Shown: one piece after another, positions 26,438 to 36,241 of the stretch
How positions within the stretch are numbered: the stretch's first letter is position 1
Layout: every line of letters starts with the position of its first letter
Source of the DNA: CAIKMD01 sp035605975
GTDB taxonomy: Bacteria; Pseudomonadota; Alphaproteobacteria; ATCC43930; CGMCC-115725
Direction: 5' to 3'
Assembly: GCA_035605975.1 (NCBI GenBank)
Contig: DATNGG010000142.1
Span: 1-64,000, forward strand
Length of the DNA: 64,000 nucleotides
The notes under the pieces: generated by a model
Seen by the model: the letters and a program-made list of their open reading frames with translations, nothing else
The model's database searches: none
What the model was told of the DNA's origin: nothing
Program-made: the position numbers and the translations under genes

Positions 26438-27757
26438 TTACACCGGCACCGGGACGGAGAGGCTCTCGTAGATCGCATACGCTCGTTCGGCGATGCGGTC
26501 CCAGGTGAAGTGGCCGAGCGCCCGGGCGCGAGCGGCGCGGCCCATGCTTTCGCGGAGCGCGTCGTTGTCGAGCAGCTGGATGATCGCCTCGGCGAGCGCT
26601 TGCGCATCGTTCTTGGCGACGAGGAGTCCGGTTTCGCCATCGCGCACGGTTTCGACGATGCCCCCCGAGCGGGTGGCGACGACCGGCGTCCCAGCCGCCA
26701 TGGCTTCGAGCGGCGGCAGGCCGAAGCCTTCCTGGTTGATCGGCGGGAAGACGAAGATATCCGCTTCGGCATAGCGGTCCGTCAATTCGGCGTGCGGGAG
26801 CTGGCCGAGAAAGGAGACCTTGGCCGCAAGCTCTGGCGACAGCGACGCCTTCAAGCGGAACGCGTAGGATCCCGCATCCTTCGGCGCGAGCGACAACAGC
26901 GCTTTGATGCGGGCGGCATAGTTCGGCGCATACCACGGCTTGACGCTCGCAATCGCGGCCTCGTCTTCGCTGCTGAACATATCGAGGAGCGGGTAGGAAA
27001 AATGCGAACCCGCGATATCGAGCCGCACATCGGGATAGCGCTCGACGACCCGCTTGAATGCCGCCAGCAGGACATGGACGCCTTTGCTCGGCGAAACATT
27101 CCCGGCATAGAGAATTCGCTTGTTCCGGCCGCTATTGGCGGCGCGGTAATCCTTCTCGCGCCGGAATTCTTCCGGATCGATGCCGTTGTGAATCGTCGCC
27201 AGACGATCCGCGAGCATCGGGAAATGCCGGCGCGCCGTGTCGCCCAGAAAATCGCTGACCGTCGCGAACAAATCGACGTCCTGAAACCGCCGCGCGAGGC
27301 GCGGATAGTTGTGCTGCGGGAGCCATTCGGCATGCTGTTGGTAGACGATCTTGGCATGAGGATTCTGGGCCCGTATCGCCGGCACATATTGCGAAAAGTT
27401 CTGGATGTGAATGACATCGCAGCGCTCCTTGCGGAGTTCCATCGCCACCTCGCGGACAAAACTCGGATAGGCGGACGCCGCGGTGATCGCCCGCGAGATC
27501 GGCACGCCGGACATATTGAGCTTGCGATGCAGCGTGAAGAGGATTCGCTCCCGCGCGCGCGACGGCAGGAAGCGAAAACGAATGCCGTCAGTAATGAGAT
27601 CCTGCGGAGCGTCTTTATGCAGGTCCCGGCTGCCATAGACGATCACATTGGCGAATTTTGCGAGCGGCCGCGCCAGCCCATAGGTGCAAACGCCGACGGA
27701 ATTTTGCAGCGGAGGGAGAATGCGATCGAAAGGCTGGTTGACGAACGCGATCTTCAT
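26438..27757 (-). CDS. Family 4 glycosyltransferase
   Basis: 439 residues, GT-B fold. N-terminal MKIAFVNQPFDRILPP and VCTYGLARPLAKF, acceptor-side HIQNFSQYVPAI, then ATIHNGIDPEEFRRE, the donor-domain start KRILYAGNVSPSKGVHVLLAAF, and the catalytic/nucleotide block FVFPPINQEGFGLPPLEAMAAGTPVVAT containing the E-x7-E motif. Retaining transferase using a nucleotide sugar; substrate unknown. Ribosome-binding site GGAGGAA is 6-8 nt before the ATG. Downstream of and codirectional with the thioesterase/PIG-L fusion (38-nt gap). Confidence 0.93.
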   Translation of the reverse strand: MKIAFVNQPFDRILPPLQNSVGVCTYGLARPLAKFANVIVYGSRDLHKDAPQDLITDGIRFRFLPSRARERILFTLHRKLNMSGVPISRAITAASAYPSFVREVAMELRKERCDVIHIQNFSQYVPAIRAQNPHAKIVYQQHAEWLPQHNYPRLARRFQDVDLFATVSDFLGDTARRHFPMLADRLATIHNGIDPEEFRREKDYRAANSGRNKRILYAGNVSPSKGVHVLLAAFKRVVERYPDVRLDIAGSHFSYPLLDMFSSEDEAAIASVKPWYAPNYAARIKALLSLAPKDAGSYAFRLKASLSPELAAKVSFLGQLPHAELTDRYAEADIFVFPPINQEGFGLPPLEAMAAGTPVVATRSGGIVETVRDGETGLLVAKNDAQALAEAIIQLLDNDALRESMGRAARARALGHFTWDRIAERAYAIYESLSVPVPV

Positions 27758-27795
27758 CAATGTTCCTCCGCTTCCTTGCGCCGCGCCGCCGCCCT

Positions 27796-29592
27796 CTATC
27801 GCGGGGCGGGCGCGGCAAGGTCCAGTTCGGCAAGCGCGTCCCGCGCGGCGAGGCGCCACTCTTGCCCGTCGTAAAGCAGCGGGCCTCGATCCGGCGCCGT
27901 AAAATTATAGACGGGCGCGAGCCGGAGACGCTCGATGCGCGAACCGAACTCCGCCAGCACGCCATGCTGCGTTAGGAACTCGGCCATCATCCGCGATTTG
28001 CGCGCCCAAGCGGCATCATCGAGCCGAAGCACAACATCGTTGGGGCCTGGCGCGGGGAAGGATTGCCGGACCATGCCGGCGACGCCGGCGTGATAGAACG
28101 CCATCTCGCCGATATCGGGAGTATTGCCGCCGGCGCGCGCCATCAAGCTTGCCGCGGCGCGCACCGCAAACGCGGCCGCGTCGTGGTCGGGATGTCCGCC
28201 CTCGAAGGGATGGGTCAGCACCATCGCGATGCCCTCGTCGGCGAAGAGCGCGGCCAAGCGCGTCGCCGCCGCGGCCATGTGGACAGCGAGCTCCTGGTCG
28301 TCGATGTCGAGCCAGATCGCCGCGGCATTTTGCGCTGCCCCCGCCGCCAGGGCGCGCTCGAGCTCGGCGCGGCGTGCCGCGGCATAGGCCGCGCGCGTCG
28401 CGAAGCCGAGGGCGCGCGCATCGCGCATCGCACGCGGCGCGCCATTGGTCAAATGAACGATCAACACGCCATCGAGCCGCGCCAGCTGTGCGCCGATGCC
28501 GATCGTCTCGTCATCGGGATGCGCCACGACGATCGCGAGGCTTGGCGCCGCAATGCGCGCCTCGTCTCCGGCCAAGCGGGCGAAGAGGCGTTTCAGCTCG
28601 CCGCCGGCTGCATCGCCCGTCCGAGACTTTGAGCGAGGCGAGCCCTGCGGCGGGGCGCTCGGAGGAAGCCCGGCGAGGCATCGCTCGATCTGTCGCGCAA
28701 TAGCGGCGATGCGCGGCTGCTCGCCGGCCGCGCCGTCCTCTCGCGCGGGCTCGTAGACCGCGACGGCAGCGGCGGCGCGCCGCAAGGCAGCGGAAGGGTG
28801 CTGGGCGGAAAAGGCGCCGCGTGCGCTGGGGAAGAGGCTGACCGTGCCGTCATAGCGGCGCGGCCGGTAAGCGGCGATGTCTTCGCAGCGGCGGATATAG
28901 AGCGGCGGCAAGACGCGTTTGGTCTCGGTCGGGGCCGCGCCTTGCATGCGGATGCCGACCCGCGCCATCCCGTGCTTTGCGCGCGCGCGCAGGGCGCACG
29001 CGGCATATCCCGCCCATTGCCGCGGCGGCCGGATCGTCAAGCGGCGCAGCGAGCGCGCCAGTCTTCGCGACGCCTGCGTCAGACGCGAGAATACCGCGCG
29101 GTCCGCCGCGAAGATATCGACGCCGATCAGCGCCAACAGATCGACCGCATCGCCGCGCTCGCGCAACCGGCACGCCATCTCATAGGCGACGATGCCGCCG
29201 ACGGAAAAACCGGCAATCGCATAGGGTCCCGCCGGCTGTCGCGCGCGCATCGTCTCGATCAAGGCCTCCGCCATCTCGGCGATCGTGGCATGCGGCTCGT
29301 CGTGTGAATCGCCGCCGCGCATCTGCAAGAGGTCGATCGGCCGATCGATGCGCAGCTGCTCGGCGATCAATCGCAGCGCCAGCGCCTCGCCGAAATTTGC
29401 GTCGGCGATGAAGAGAGGGCGCTGGCCGCCGCCCTGGCGGACCTCAACGAGATCGGCGCGGCTCGCGGGCGCGGTCCGCGCGCGCGCGTGAGAGGGCGAG
29501 GGCGCCATCGGCGCCGCGGCGTTCCGCCAAGATGCGTCGTCGGAGGCAGCCTCTCTGGCTCTCGCTGCGGAGATGTCGGGCCGGCTGGTCAT
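27796..29592 (-). CDS. Fusion protein: thioesterase (alpha/beta hydrolase) domain plus PIG-L deacetylase domain
   Basis: 598 residues from MTSRPDIS. Residues about 45-310 resemble NRPS/PKS-type thioesterases, with the nucleophile elbow AGFSVGG (Ser130), but the C-terminal His block is not recognisable (the region reads VAVYEPARED). Residues about 340-590 form a PIG-L/LmbE-type N-acetylglucosamine deacetylase, with the zinc motif AHPDDE (358-362) and a later GGHPDHD. An Arg/Ser/Pro-rich linker joins the two. Possibly deacetylates an amino sugar and handles an acyl or thioester group for the adjacent glycosyltransferase product. Upstream in-frame Met at 29709 is possible. Confidence 0.8.
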   Translation of the reverse strand: MTSRPDISAARAREAASDDASWRNAAAPMAPSPSHARARTAPASRADLVEVRQGGGQRPLFIADANFGEALALRLIAEQLRIDRPIDLLQMRGGDSHDEPHATIAEMAEALIETMRARQPAGPYAIAGFSVGGIVAYEMACRLRERGDAVDLLALIGVDIFAADRAVFSRLTQASRRLARSLRRLTIRPPRQWAGYAACALRARAKHGMARVGIRMQGAAPTETKRVLPPLYIRRCEDIAAYRPRRYDGTVSLFPSARGAFSAQHPSAALRRAAAAVAVYEPAREDGAAGEQPRIAAIARQIERCLAGLPPSAPPQGSPRSKSRTGDAAGGELKRLFARLAGDEARIAAPSLAIVVAHPDDETIGIGAQLARLDGVLIVHLTNGAPRAMRDARALGFATRAAYAAARRAELERALAAGAAQNAAAIWLDIDDQELAVHMAAAATRLAALFADEGIAMVLTHPFEGGHPDHDAAAFAVRAAASLMARAGGNTPDIGEMAFYHAGVAGMVRQSFPAPGPNDVVLRLDDAAWARKSRMMAEFLTQHGVLAEFGSRIERLRLAPVYNFTAPDRGPLLYDGQEWRLAARDALAELDLAAPAPR

Positions 29593-29819
29593 AGCGCGCA
29601 CATGGCCTAACCCATTGGGTCTTTCGGCTCTAAGGGCTACCGAGGCTGTTGTCGCCGCTCCGAAAAACGGGAGCGCGCGCCCAGAAAATAGCGCACATGC
29701 AGAAAACAACCCATGGCGCAGTCACGCCGCCCTGCCACCGAATGGTCACATGACGGCCGGGGGCGGCTCCCCTAACAGAGCGAATTGGTCACGCCGTCAC
29801 CCTCACCTGGGGTCAAGCC

Positions 29820-30473
29820 ATGGCCGAAATTGACGGACAAGGGCGGAGCATCGAGAGCCCGGGCGCCAGCGCTTTGGCGCGCAAACGCATCCTGCGGCTC
29901 TTCAGCGACCCCGCCTATGTCGTTCGCGTCGCGCGCTATGCCTTGGGGCTGCGCACGCCCTTGCGCACCGAAGACCGCCGCATCCTCGAGCAGGTGATCT
30001 TTCCTTACTATGCCAATCGCGACGACATGCGCACGGTGCTGTTCGTGGGCTGCCAATGGTACACGCGGCACTATGAGAAAACCTATTTCCCGCGGCAGAC
30101 ATTCTGGACGATCGAGCCCACGCACGACGCGAGGCGCTACGGCGCAAGCCATCACGTGGTCGCGCCGCTCGAGAGCCTCGCCGAATTCTTCCCGGCGGAT
30201 ATGTTCGATCTCATCCTGTGCAACGGCGTTTATGGTTGGGGTCTCGATTCGCGCGCGCAGTGCGAATCGGCTTTCGCGCAATGCCGTTCTCGCCTGCGCC
30301 ATGGCGGGCATTTCGTTCTCGGCTGGAACGACACGCCCGAATTGGCGCCGGTGCCGCCGGAGCGTATCGCGAGCCTTGGGCGGTTTCGCCGCGTCGAGTT
30401 CCCGCCGCTCGGGACCTGGCGCTTCGCCACCCAAACCGAGCAGCGCCACGTCTTCGATTTCTATTGCCGATAA
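29820..30473 (+). CDS. Class I SAM-methyltransferase-like protein
   Basis: 217 residues. The central sheet is recognisable: TVLFVGCQWYTRHYE at the SAM site, FWTIEPTHDARR at the acidic second strand, MFDLILCNGVYGWGLDS at the fourth strand and LRHGGHFVLGWND following. The glycine loop is FVGCQWYT rather than the usual GxGxG, so cofactor binding is uncertain. Divergent from the fusion gene, which has glycan context. Function unknown; perhaps a sugar or lipid methyltransferase. Confidence 0.6.
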   Translation: MAEIDGQGRSIESPGASALARKRILRLFSDPAYVVRVARYALGLRTPLRTEDRRILEQVIFPYYANRDDMRTVLFVGCQWYTRHYEKTYFPRQTFWTIEPTHDARRYGASHHVVAPLESLAEFFPADMFDLILCNGVYGWGLDSRAQCESAFAQCRSRLRHGGHFVLGWNDTPELAPVPPERIASLGRFRRVEFPPLGTWRFATQTEQRHVFDFYCR

Positions 30474-30487
30474 GATGAAGGGGAACG

Positions 30488-30503
30488 GCCGTCGCGGGAC
30501 GGC
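30488..30503. terminator. Short bidirectional hairpin between convergent genes
   Basis: GCCGTC-GCGG-GACGGC (6-bp stem, 4-nt loop) fills the 30-nt gap between the methyltransferase-like gene and hyuB. There is no U-run, so termination is inferred from position. Confidence 0.4.
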
Positions 30504-32258
30504 TTAGCGCTGCGCCGCCCTCATGCGGGTGCGCAGCGCCTCGGTCGCGGCAAGATCGACAACGAGGCTCTCCGAGTCGATGACGACGCCATAGAGCTCG
30601 CGCGCCGCATCTTGCGAGACATAGCCTTGATAGACATCCTCGCGGACCTTTTCGGGCTCGCGCTCGGTCGGATCGCCATAGCCGCCACCGCCGCCGCCGC
30701 GGATCGTCACCGAATCACCCAGTTTCAGCGGCATGGTGAAGGCCTTGGCGTTCGGCAGCTCGCCGAGATCCTTGCCGTCCTTGCGGATGAAGAGCGCGTT
30801 GGCCATCGCGTCGTGCCCGCCGAAGAGGCCCCAGGGCTTGCATTGCGAGCGCTCGATATGGCTGGTCAAATGGAGCCCGATCAGCGGCTGCACCGCGCGA
30901 TCGACACCGAGGCCACCGCGATAGCGCCCGGCGCCGCCCGAATCCGGCACGAGCTCATAGCGCTCGGCGAAGAGCGGATATTTGACCTCGAGCAGTTCGA
31001 TCGGGCTGTTATGCGTATCGCCGTCATTCATGGCGATGGTGGCGCTGACGCCGTCTTCGGTTTTCTTCGCGCCCCAGCCGCCGCCAGCATGGCTCAACCC
31101 GGCGAAGATGAATTGATTCTGGGTGAAGCCGATGAGCTGCGCGATGATGAGATCGGCATGATGCCCGGCGGCGACGCGGTCGGGGATCGCCGGCGCCAGA
31201 GCCTTGAAGATGGTATCGACGATGGTCATCGGAAAGGTCATCCAGCGCCGCATGGCGGCCGGCTTCACCGCGCTGACGACGCGGCCGGGCGGCGCGATCA
31301 CCGTCAGGGAGCGGAAGCTGCCGTCATTGATCGGATAATCGGTCGGCGAGGTGATGCATTTATAGGCGACTTGGGCGCAGGCGATCGCCGTGCTGTAACC
31401 GGAATTGTAAAAGCCGCGCACCTGGGCGCTCACATCGCTCAGATCGATCTCCGCCTCGTCGCCCCGCACGGTGATCTTCACCTTGATCGGCACGTGCTTG
31501 CCGAGATCGACGCCGTCATCGTCCATGAAGGATTCGGCCTCGTAGACGCCGTCGGGAATGGTCCGCGTCCGGGCGCGCGCCGAATCCTCGGACCGGTCCA
31601 TGATCTCTTCGATCGAGGCCAGAACCTCGTCGGCGCCATAGCGCTCGACCAGCTCGAGAAAGCGCTTCTCGCCGGTCTTCACCGCCGAGACCTGGGCGCG
31701 GAGGTCGCCCATCGCCCGCTCGGGCACCCGCACATTCATGCGGATCATGTCGACGACGTCCTGATTGACCTCGCCGGCGCGATGCAGCTTCAAGATCGGA
31801 ATCTGCAGGCCTTCGGAATAGATGTCGGTGGTGACGCTCGCCAGCACGCCGCCGATATCGAGCCAATGCGCCATGCAGCAGGAAAACCCGATCAGCTTTT
31901 CGCGATGGAAGATCGGCACCGACAGGGTGACGTGGTTCAAATGGCTGCCGGTGATATAGGCATCGTTGGTGATAAGGATGTCGCCGGGGCCGATATCCTC
32001 GCCGAAATGCGTGAGCTTCGCTTTGATCGTCTCGCCCATGCCGCGGATGAACATCGGCAGGCCGAGGCCGATCGAGACCGTCCGGCCATCCGCGGTGAAG
32101 AGCCCGCAGGTAAAATCCAGCGCCTCGTAGATGATGAGGTTGTAGGCGGTGCGCATGAGATTGGTTTTCATCTCGCCGGTCACGGCGAGGACGCCCGCGC
32201 GCACGATTTCGGTCGTCACAGGATCGGCGCGGCGGTTGCGCACGGCGCTATCAGGCAT
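30504..32258 (-). CDS. Hydantoinase B/oxoprolinase family protein
   Basis: 584 residues with family landmarks: RADPVTTEIVRAGVLAVTGEM at the N-terminus, FTADGRTVSIG, ITNDAYITGSHLNHVTLSVPIF and GGGGGGYGDPTEREPEKV near the C-terminus. HyuB-type subunits act with HyuA in ATP-dependent opening of hydantoin/oxoproline rings or in acetone/acetophenone carboxylation. Here it is divergent from the HyuA gene instead of following it. The substrate is unknown. Confidence 0.93.
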   Translation of the reverse strand: MPDSAVRNRRADPVTTEIVRAGVLAVTGEMKTNLMRTAYNLIIYEALDFTCGLFTADGRTVSIGLGLPMFIRGMGETIKAKLTHFGEDIGPGDILITNDAYITGSHLNHVTLSVPIFHREKLIGFSCCMAHWLDIGGVLASVTTDIYSEGLQIPILKLHRAGEVNQDVVDMIRMNVRVPERAMGDLRAQVSAVKTGEKRFLELVERYGADEVLASIEEIMDRSEDSARARTRTIPDGVYEAESFMDDDGVDLGKHVPIKVKITVRGDEAEIDLSDVSAQVRGFYNSGYSTAIACAQVAYKCITSPTDYPINDGSFRSLTVIAPPGRVVSAVKPAAMRRWMTFPMTIVDTIFKALAPAIPDRVAAGHHADLIIAQLIGFTQNQFIFAGLSHAGGGWGAKKTEDGVSATIAMNDGDTHNSPIELLEVKYPLFAERYELVPDSGGAGRYRGGLGVDRAVQPLIGLHLTSHIERSQCKPWGLFGGHDAMANALFIRKDGKDLGELPNAKAFTMPLKLGDSVTIRGGGGGGYGDPTEREPEKVREDVYQGYVSQDAARELYGVVIDSESLVVDLAATEALRTRMRAAQR

Positions 32259-32389
32259 GAACCCAAACTCCCAGCAATCGCGGCGGGCATCTTGGAGCAG
32301 CGCTCCGAAAAAGCAACCGCCGCGAATTGTGCTTGACGGCGGCGCCAGCTAGGTTGCGCCTCTTCGCTGGGTTGGGGGAACGGCGGTTC

Positions 32390-34465
32390 ATGGCGGATGT
32401 GCGGATCGGCACCGATATCGGCGGTACCTTCACCGATGTCGCGGCGTTCGACGAGGAAAGCGGCCGGCTGCTGCTCGGCAAGAGCCTGACGACTCCGGCG
32501 CGCCTCGCCGAAGGCATCAATGCGGGCGTTGCCAAGGCGGGCACGGCTTACGACAAGGCCGGGCTTTTCCTCCACGGCTCGACCATCGCCATCAATACTC
32601 TCCTCGAGCGCACCGGCGCCAAGACCGCGCTTCTCACCACCAAGGGCTTTCGCGATATTTACGAGATCGGGCGCGTCAATCGGCCCGATTCCTACAATCT
32701 CTTCTTCAAGAAGCACGAGCCGCTGATCGAGCGCGCGCTGCGCTTCGATGTCAATGAGCGGATCATCGCCGACGGCTCGGTGCGCACGCCGTTGAGCGAG
32801 GACGAGATCGCGGCACTTGGGCGACGTCTCGAGGCGCTCGGCATGGAGGCGGTGGCGATCCTTTTCCTGCACTCTTATCGCAATCCGGCGCATGAGGCGC
32901 TGGCGAAGGCAATCCTGCGGCGCAACCATCCGCAGCTTTTCGTCTCCGCGAGCCACGAGTTGTCGCAGGAATATCGCGAGTTCGAGCGCTGCTCGACGGT
33001 CGCGGCCAATGCCTATATCGGGCCGCGGGTGGGGCGCTATCTCGCCGATATCGAAACGCATCTGCGCGAGGAAGGCTGCCGCGGCTCCTTTCTCGTCGTG
33101 CAGTCGACCGGCGGGCTTTACGAGGCGGAGCAGGCCCAGGCGCATTGCGTGCGCATGATGGAATCGGGGCCGGCCGCCGGTGTCATCGGCACGCGCGCCC
33201 TTTGCCACGCGATCGGGCTCGAAAACGCGATCGCCTTCGATATGGGCGGCACCACGGCCAAGGCCGGCGTCATTCACAAGGGCGAGGCGCTCACCACCGG
33301 CGCCGCGCTGTTGGGCGGCTACAACACCGCGCTGCCGATCCAGATCGCGATGATGGATATTTTCGAGGTCGGAACCGGCGGCGGCTCGATCGCGCGGATC
33401 GAGGACGGCATGCTGCGCGTCGGCCCGCAAAGCGCCGGTGCGGCGCCCGGCCCTGCCTGCTATGGGCTGGGCGGAACGCAGCCGACCGTGACCGACGCCA
33501 ATCTGATGCTCGGCCGGCTGGGCGCCGACCGCTTCCTCGGCGGCGAAATGGCGCTCGATCTCGCCGCGGCCGAACGCGCGCTGAAAGAGCATGTGGCGGG
33601 GCCGCTCGGGATGTCGCCGGTCGCCGCCGCCAACGGCATTCTGCGCATCGCCTCGACGGCGATGTCCTATGCGGTGAAAGCCGTCACCACCGAGCGCGGG
33701 CTCGATGTCGGCGATTTCGCTCTCGTCGCTTATGGCGGGGCGGGGCCGCTCCATGCGACCGCGATCGCGCGCGAGCTCGGCATCCGCCGGGTGATCATTC
33801 CGCGCGCGCCGGGCGTGTTCTCGGCCTTCGGCATGTTGTTCTCCGATCTGCGCTATGACTACGTGCGCAGCTGGTTCCAGCGGCTGGAGAGCGCGTCTTT
33901 CGACGAGGTCGAGCGCATCTATGACGAGTTGGAGCGCCAAGGCCGTGCGGCGATCGCCGGCACCTCGGTCAAGCCGCAGGAGGTCGCGATCGCCCGCGCC
34001 GCCGATATGCGCTATGTCGGCCAAGAGCACGCGGTGACCGTCGATCTGCCGATGCCGCTTTTTGCCGCGCAGGACCGCGAGGGGATCAAGCGCGCTTTCG
34101 ACGAGATGCATCTGCTGCGCTACGGCACCAACGCGCCCAAGGAGCGCGCGGAGATCGTCAGCCTGCGCTCGACCGTGACCGGTGTGATGCGCAAGCCGCC
34201 ACAGGAAAAGATCGCCGCCGGAGCGGCCGAGCCGCCGCGCGCAGCCTTCACCGGCACTCGGCCGGTGTTCTTTGCTGAAACCAACGGCTTCATCGACACG
34301 CCGAGCTATGCGCGGGCGGCGCTGCTGGCCGGCAATGCGATTGCCGGGCCGGCGCTCATCGAGGAGCATGCCTCGACCACCGTGGTCCTGCCCGGCGATG
34401 CGCTCGCGGTCGATCCCTTCGGCAATCTAGCGATCGCCGTCGGCGCGCCGAAAAAAGCCGAGTAG
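32390..34465 (+). CDS. Hydantoinase A/oxoprolinase family protein
   Basis: 691 residues. The actin-like ATPase fold starts with VRIGTDIGGTFTDVAAFDEE; the second phosphate motif is AFDMGGTTAKAGVIHKG. Blocks VGTGGGSIARI, GPACYGLGGTQPTVTDANL and AYGGAGPLHA are typical. Partner of the divergent HyuB subunit, with 131 nt between the starts. It ends 9 nt from the convergent ABC permease gene. The Met at 32390 is chosen because the ATPase motif follows at once; an upstream in-frame start (32327) would add an unrelated tail. Confidence 0.94.
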   Translation: MADVRIGTDIGGTFTDVAAFDEESGRLLLGKSLTTPARLAEGINAGVAKAGTAYDKAGLFLHGSTIAINTLLERTGAKTALLTTKGFRDIYEIGRVNRPDSYNLFFKKHEPLIERALRFDVNERIIADGSVRTPLSEDEIAALGRRLEALGMEAVAILFLHSYRNPAHEALAKAILRRNHPQLFVSASHELSQEYREFERCSTVAANAYIGPRVGRYLADIETHLREEGCRGSFLVVQSTGGLYEAEQAQAHCVRMMESGPAAGVIGTRALCHAIGLENAIAFDMGGTTAKAGVIHKGEALTTGAALLGGYNTALPIQIAMMDIFEVGTGGGSIARIEDGMLRVGPQSAGAAPGPACYGLGGTQPTVTDANLMLGRLGADRFLGGEMALDLAAAERALKEHVAGPLGMSPVAAANGILRIASTAMSYAVKAVTTERGLDVGDFALVAYGGAGPLHATAIARELGIRRVIIPRAPGVFSAFGMLFSDLRYDYVRSWFQRLESASFDEVERIYDELERQGRAAIAGTSVKPQEVAIARAADMRYVGQEHAVTVDLPMPLFAAQDREGIKRAFDEMHLLRYGTNAPKERAEIVSLRSTVTGVMRKPPQEKIAAGAAEPPRAAFTGTRPVFFAETNGFIDTPSYARAALLAGNAIAGPALIEEHASTTVVLPGDALAVDPFGNLAIAVGAPKKAE

Positions 34466-34474
34466 GAGCGCCGG

Positions 34475-36223
34475 TCAGCGCAGCGCGACGATGCCGGCGC
34501 GGCGTGCGACCAGCCAGTAGAGCAGCAGGATCGGCAACATCAGCGCCAGCATGATGAGCGACGCCGCGGCGGCTTGGCCATAGGCCGAATCTTGCACGAA
34601 GCCCCAGACGAGATAGGAGAAGGGCAGGTTGCCGCTGGTCGATATCACGACCGGCAGGCTGAGCTCGCGATAGGTCAGGAGCGCGATCCAAATCCAGGCA
34701 TAAACGAGGCTCGGCATCAGCAGCGGCAGCAGCACGCGCCGCAGCACGCCGCCGGTGCTCGCGCCGCAGACCCGCGCCGATTCCTCGAGCTCCGTGTGGA
34801 TCTGGATGAGGGCGCCGTTGGTCATGCGTGTCCCATAGGAGAGGCGCGCGACGACATAGACGAGGATTAGGATCCACAGCGTGCCGTAGATCGGCACGAT
34901 GCTGCGCAGCACGAACAGGGCGATCAGCAGCGCCGCGACGCTGAAGACGATCGCCGGAATCGCAAGCGGCAGGAAGGCGAGGAAATCGAACACGCCGCGA
35001 AACCGGATGCGGGTGCGCAGCACCACCCATGAGATCGCCACGCTGGCAAAGAGCGTGATGGTCGGCACCACCGCCATCAGGATCGCGGTGTTGGTGCCGG
35101 CGCGCCACAAGAGGGCCTGCGGTAGGTTGCGGAAATTGTTGAGCGACACCGCAGCGAGCGCCGCGGCGGAAGGCGGCTGGAGGTAAGGCAGGAGGGCCGC
35201 CCAGCACAGCATCAGCAGCGGCAGGAGCTGCGCCACGACGAAATAAAGCGCAACGCCAAGAATGGCCGGAAGCTTCGCACGGCCAAGCCGCGCGATGCGC
35301 GGCCGGTAACCCTTGCCGGTGACGACGGCGTATTTCGGCGCTTGGCGCTGTGCCCGGCGATAAGCCCAGCTCATCAGCGCGGCGATCGCCGTCATGAGGA
35401 CGCTGAGGCACGCGACGCTGCCATATTCGGGCGCGCCTTCCGACGGGGTGAGCACCCAGAACACATAAGTCGAGAAGGTGAAAATGCGACGGGACAGACC
35501 GAGGATCGCCGGCACGTCGAAAGCGGCGAAGCCGATGGTCGCGACATAGATCGCGGCGGCCAGCAGCGCCGGCCACAGCACGGGAAGGGTAACGCGCCAC
35601 GCCGTCTGCCACGGCCGCGCGCCGCTCGTCGCCGCGGCCTCCTCGAGCGCCGGGTCCATCGCCCGCAGCGCCGCCGCCGTCATGATGAAGGCGAGCGGCG
35701 TCAGGTTCATGCCTTCGATCGCGCCCATGGCGAAGATGTTGCCGACATCGAGCGGCGCCTCGCTCAAGCCGAAGACGGCCATCAGCCAATGGTTGACGAG
35801 GCCGATCTTGGGATGGAGCAGAAATACCCAGCCGAGCGAGACGGCAAAGCCCGGAATGAGCAGAGCCGTGGTCATCAAAGTAAGGATCAGCGGCTTGCCG
35901 GGGAAATCCGTGCGCTCGATCAGCCAGGCGATGGGAACAGCCAAGGCAAGGGCAACGCTCAACGCCATCGCCGAGAAGAGCACCGTGTTCCACAGCACGC
36001 GGTAGGTGAAGCTGTCGAAGAACATCGCGCGGTAATGATCGAGCGTGTAGACGAGCGCCGGGTCGCCTGGCGTCCCCTCGACGAAGCTCAGCCAGAAGAC
36101 GACGGCCAGCAGCGCGAGGACGGCGCCGGTGGCAACCATCGCCACCCCGACCATGCCGGCTGGAGCCCAATCGCGCCGACGGCGCTCCGCCGGCGCCGGC
36201 GCTTTTCCCGCCATCGCCGTCAT
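34475..36223 (-). CDS. Iron(III)-type ABC transporter permease (FbpB-like, two fused permease domains)
   Basis: 582 residues, about 12 membrane helices arranged as two BPD permease domains. Each carries an EAA-type coupling loop: 'EEAAATSGARPWQTAWRVTLP' and EESARVCGASTGGVLRRVLLP. Such double-length permeases pair with FbpA/AfuA-type binding proteins and move iron, spermidine-like amines or organic anions. It follows its binding protein (18-nt gap). No ATPase gene is in this cluster. Confidence 0.92.
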   Translation of the reverse strand: MTAMAGKAPAPAERRRRDWAPAGMVGVAMVATGAVLALLAVVFWLSFVEGTPGDPALVYTLDHYRAMFFDSFTYRVLWNTVLFSAMALSVALALAVPIAWLIERTDFPGKPLILTLMTTALLIPGFAVSLGWVFLLHPKIGLVNHWLMAVFGLSEAPLDVGNIFAMGAIEGMNLTPLAFIMTAAALRAMDPALEEAAATSGARPWQTAWRVTLPVLWPALLAAAIYVATIGFAAFDVPAILGLSRRIFTFSTYVFWVLTPSEGAPEYGSVACLSVLMTAIAALMSWAYRRAQRQAPKYAVVTGKGYRPRIARLGRAKLPAILGVALYFVVAQLLPLLMLCWAALLPYLQPPSAAALAAVSLNNFRNLPQALLWRAGTNTAILMAVVPTITLFASVAISWVVLRTRIRFRGVFDFLAFLPLAIPAIVFSVAALLIALFVLRSIVPIYGTLWILILVYVVARLSYGTRMTNGALIQIHTELEESARVCGASTGGVLRRVLLPLLMPSLVYAWIWIALLTYRELSLPVVISTSGNLPFSYLVWGFVQDSAYGQAAAASLIMLALMLPILLLYWLVARRAGIVALR

Positions 36224-36241
36224 TGCGACGCCAGACCGCCT

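Noticed and set aside
32216..34369. 717-residue minus-strand frame opposite the HyuA gene
   Set aside because: Antisense shadow of a strong CDS; no recognisable domain.
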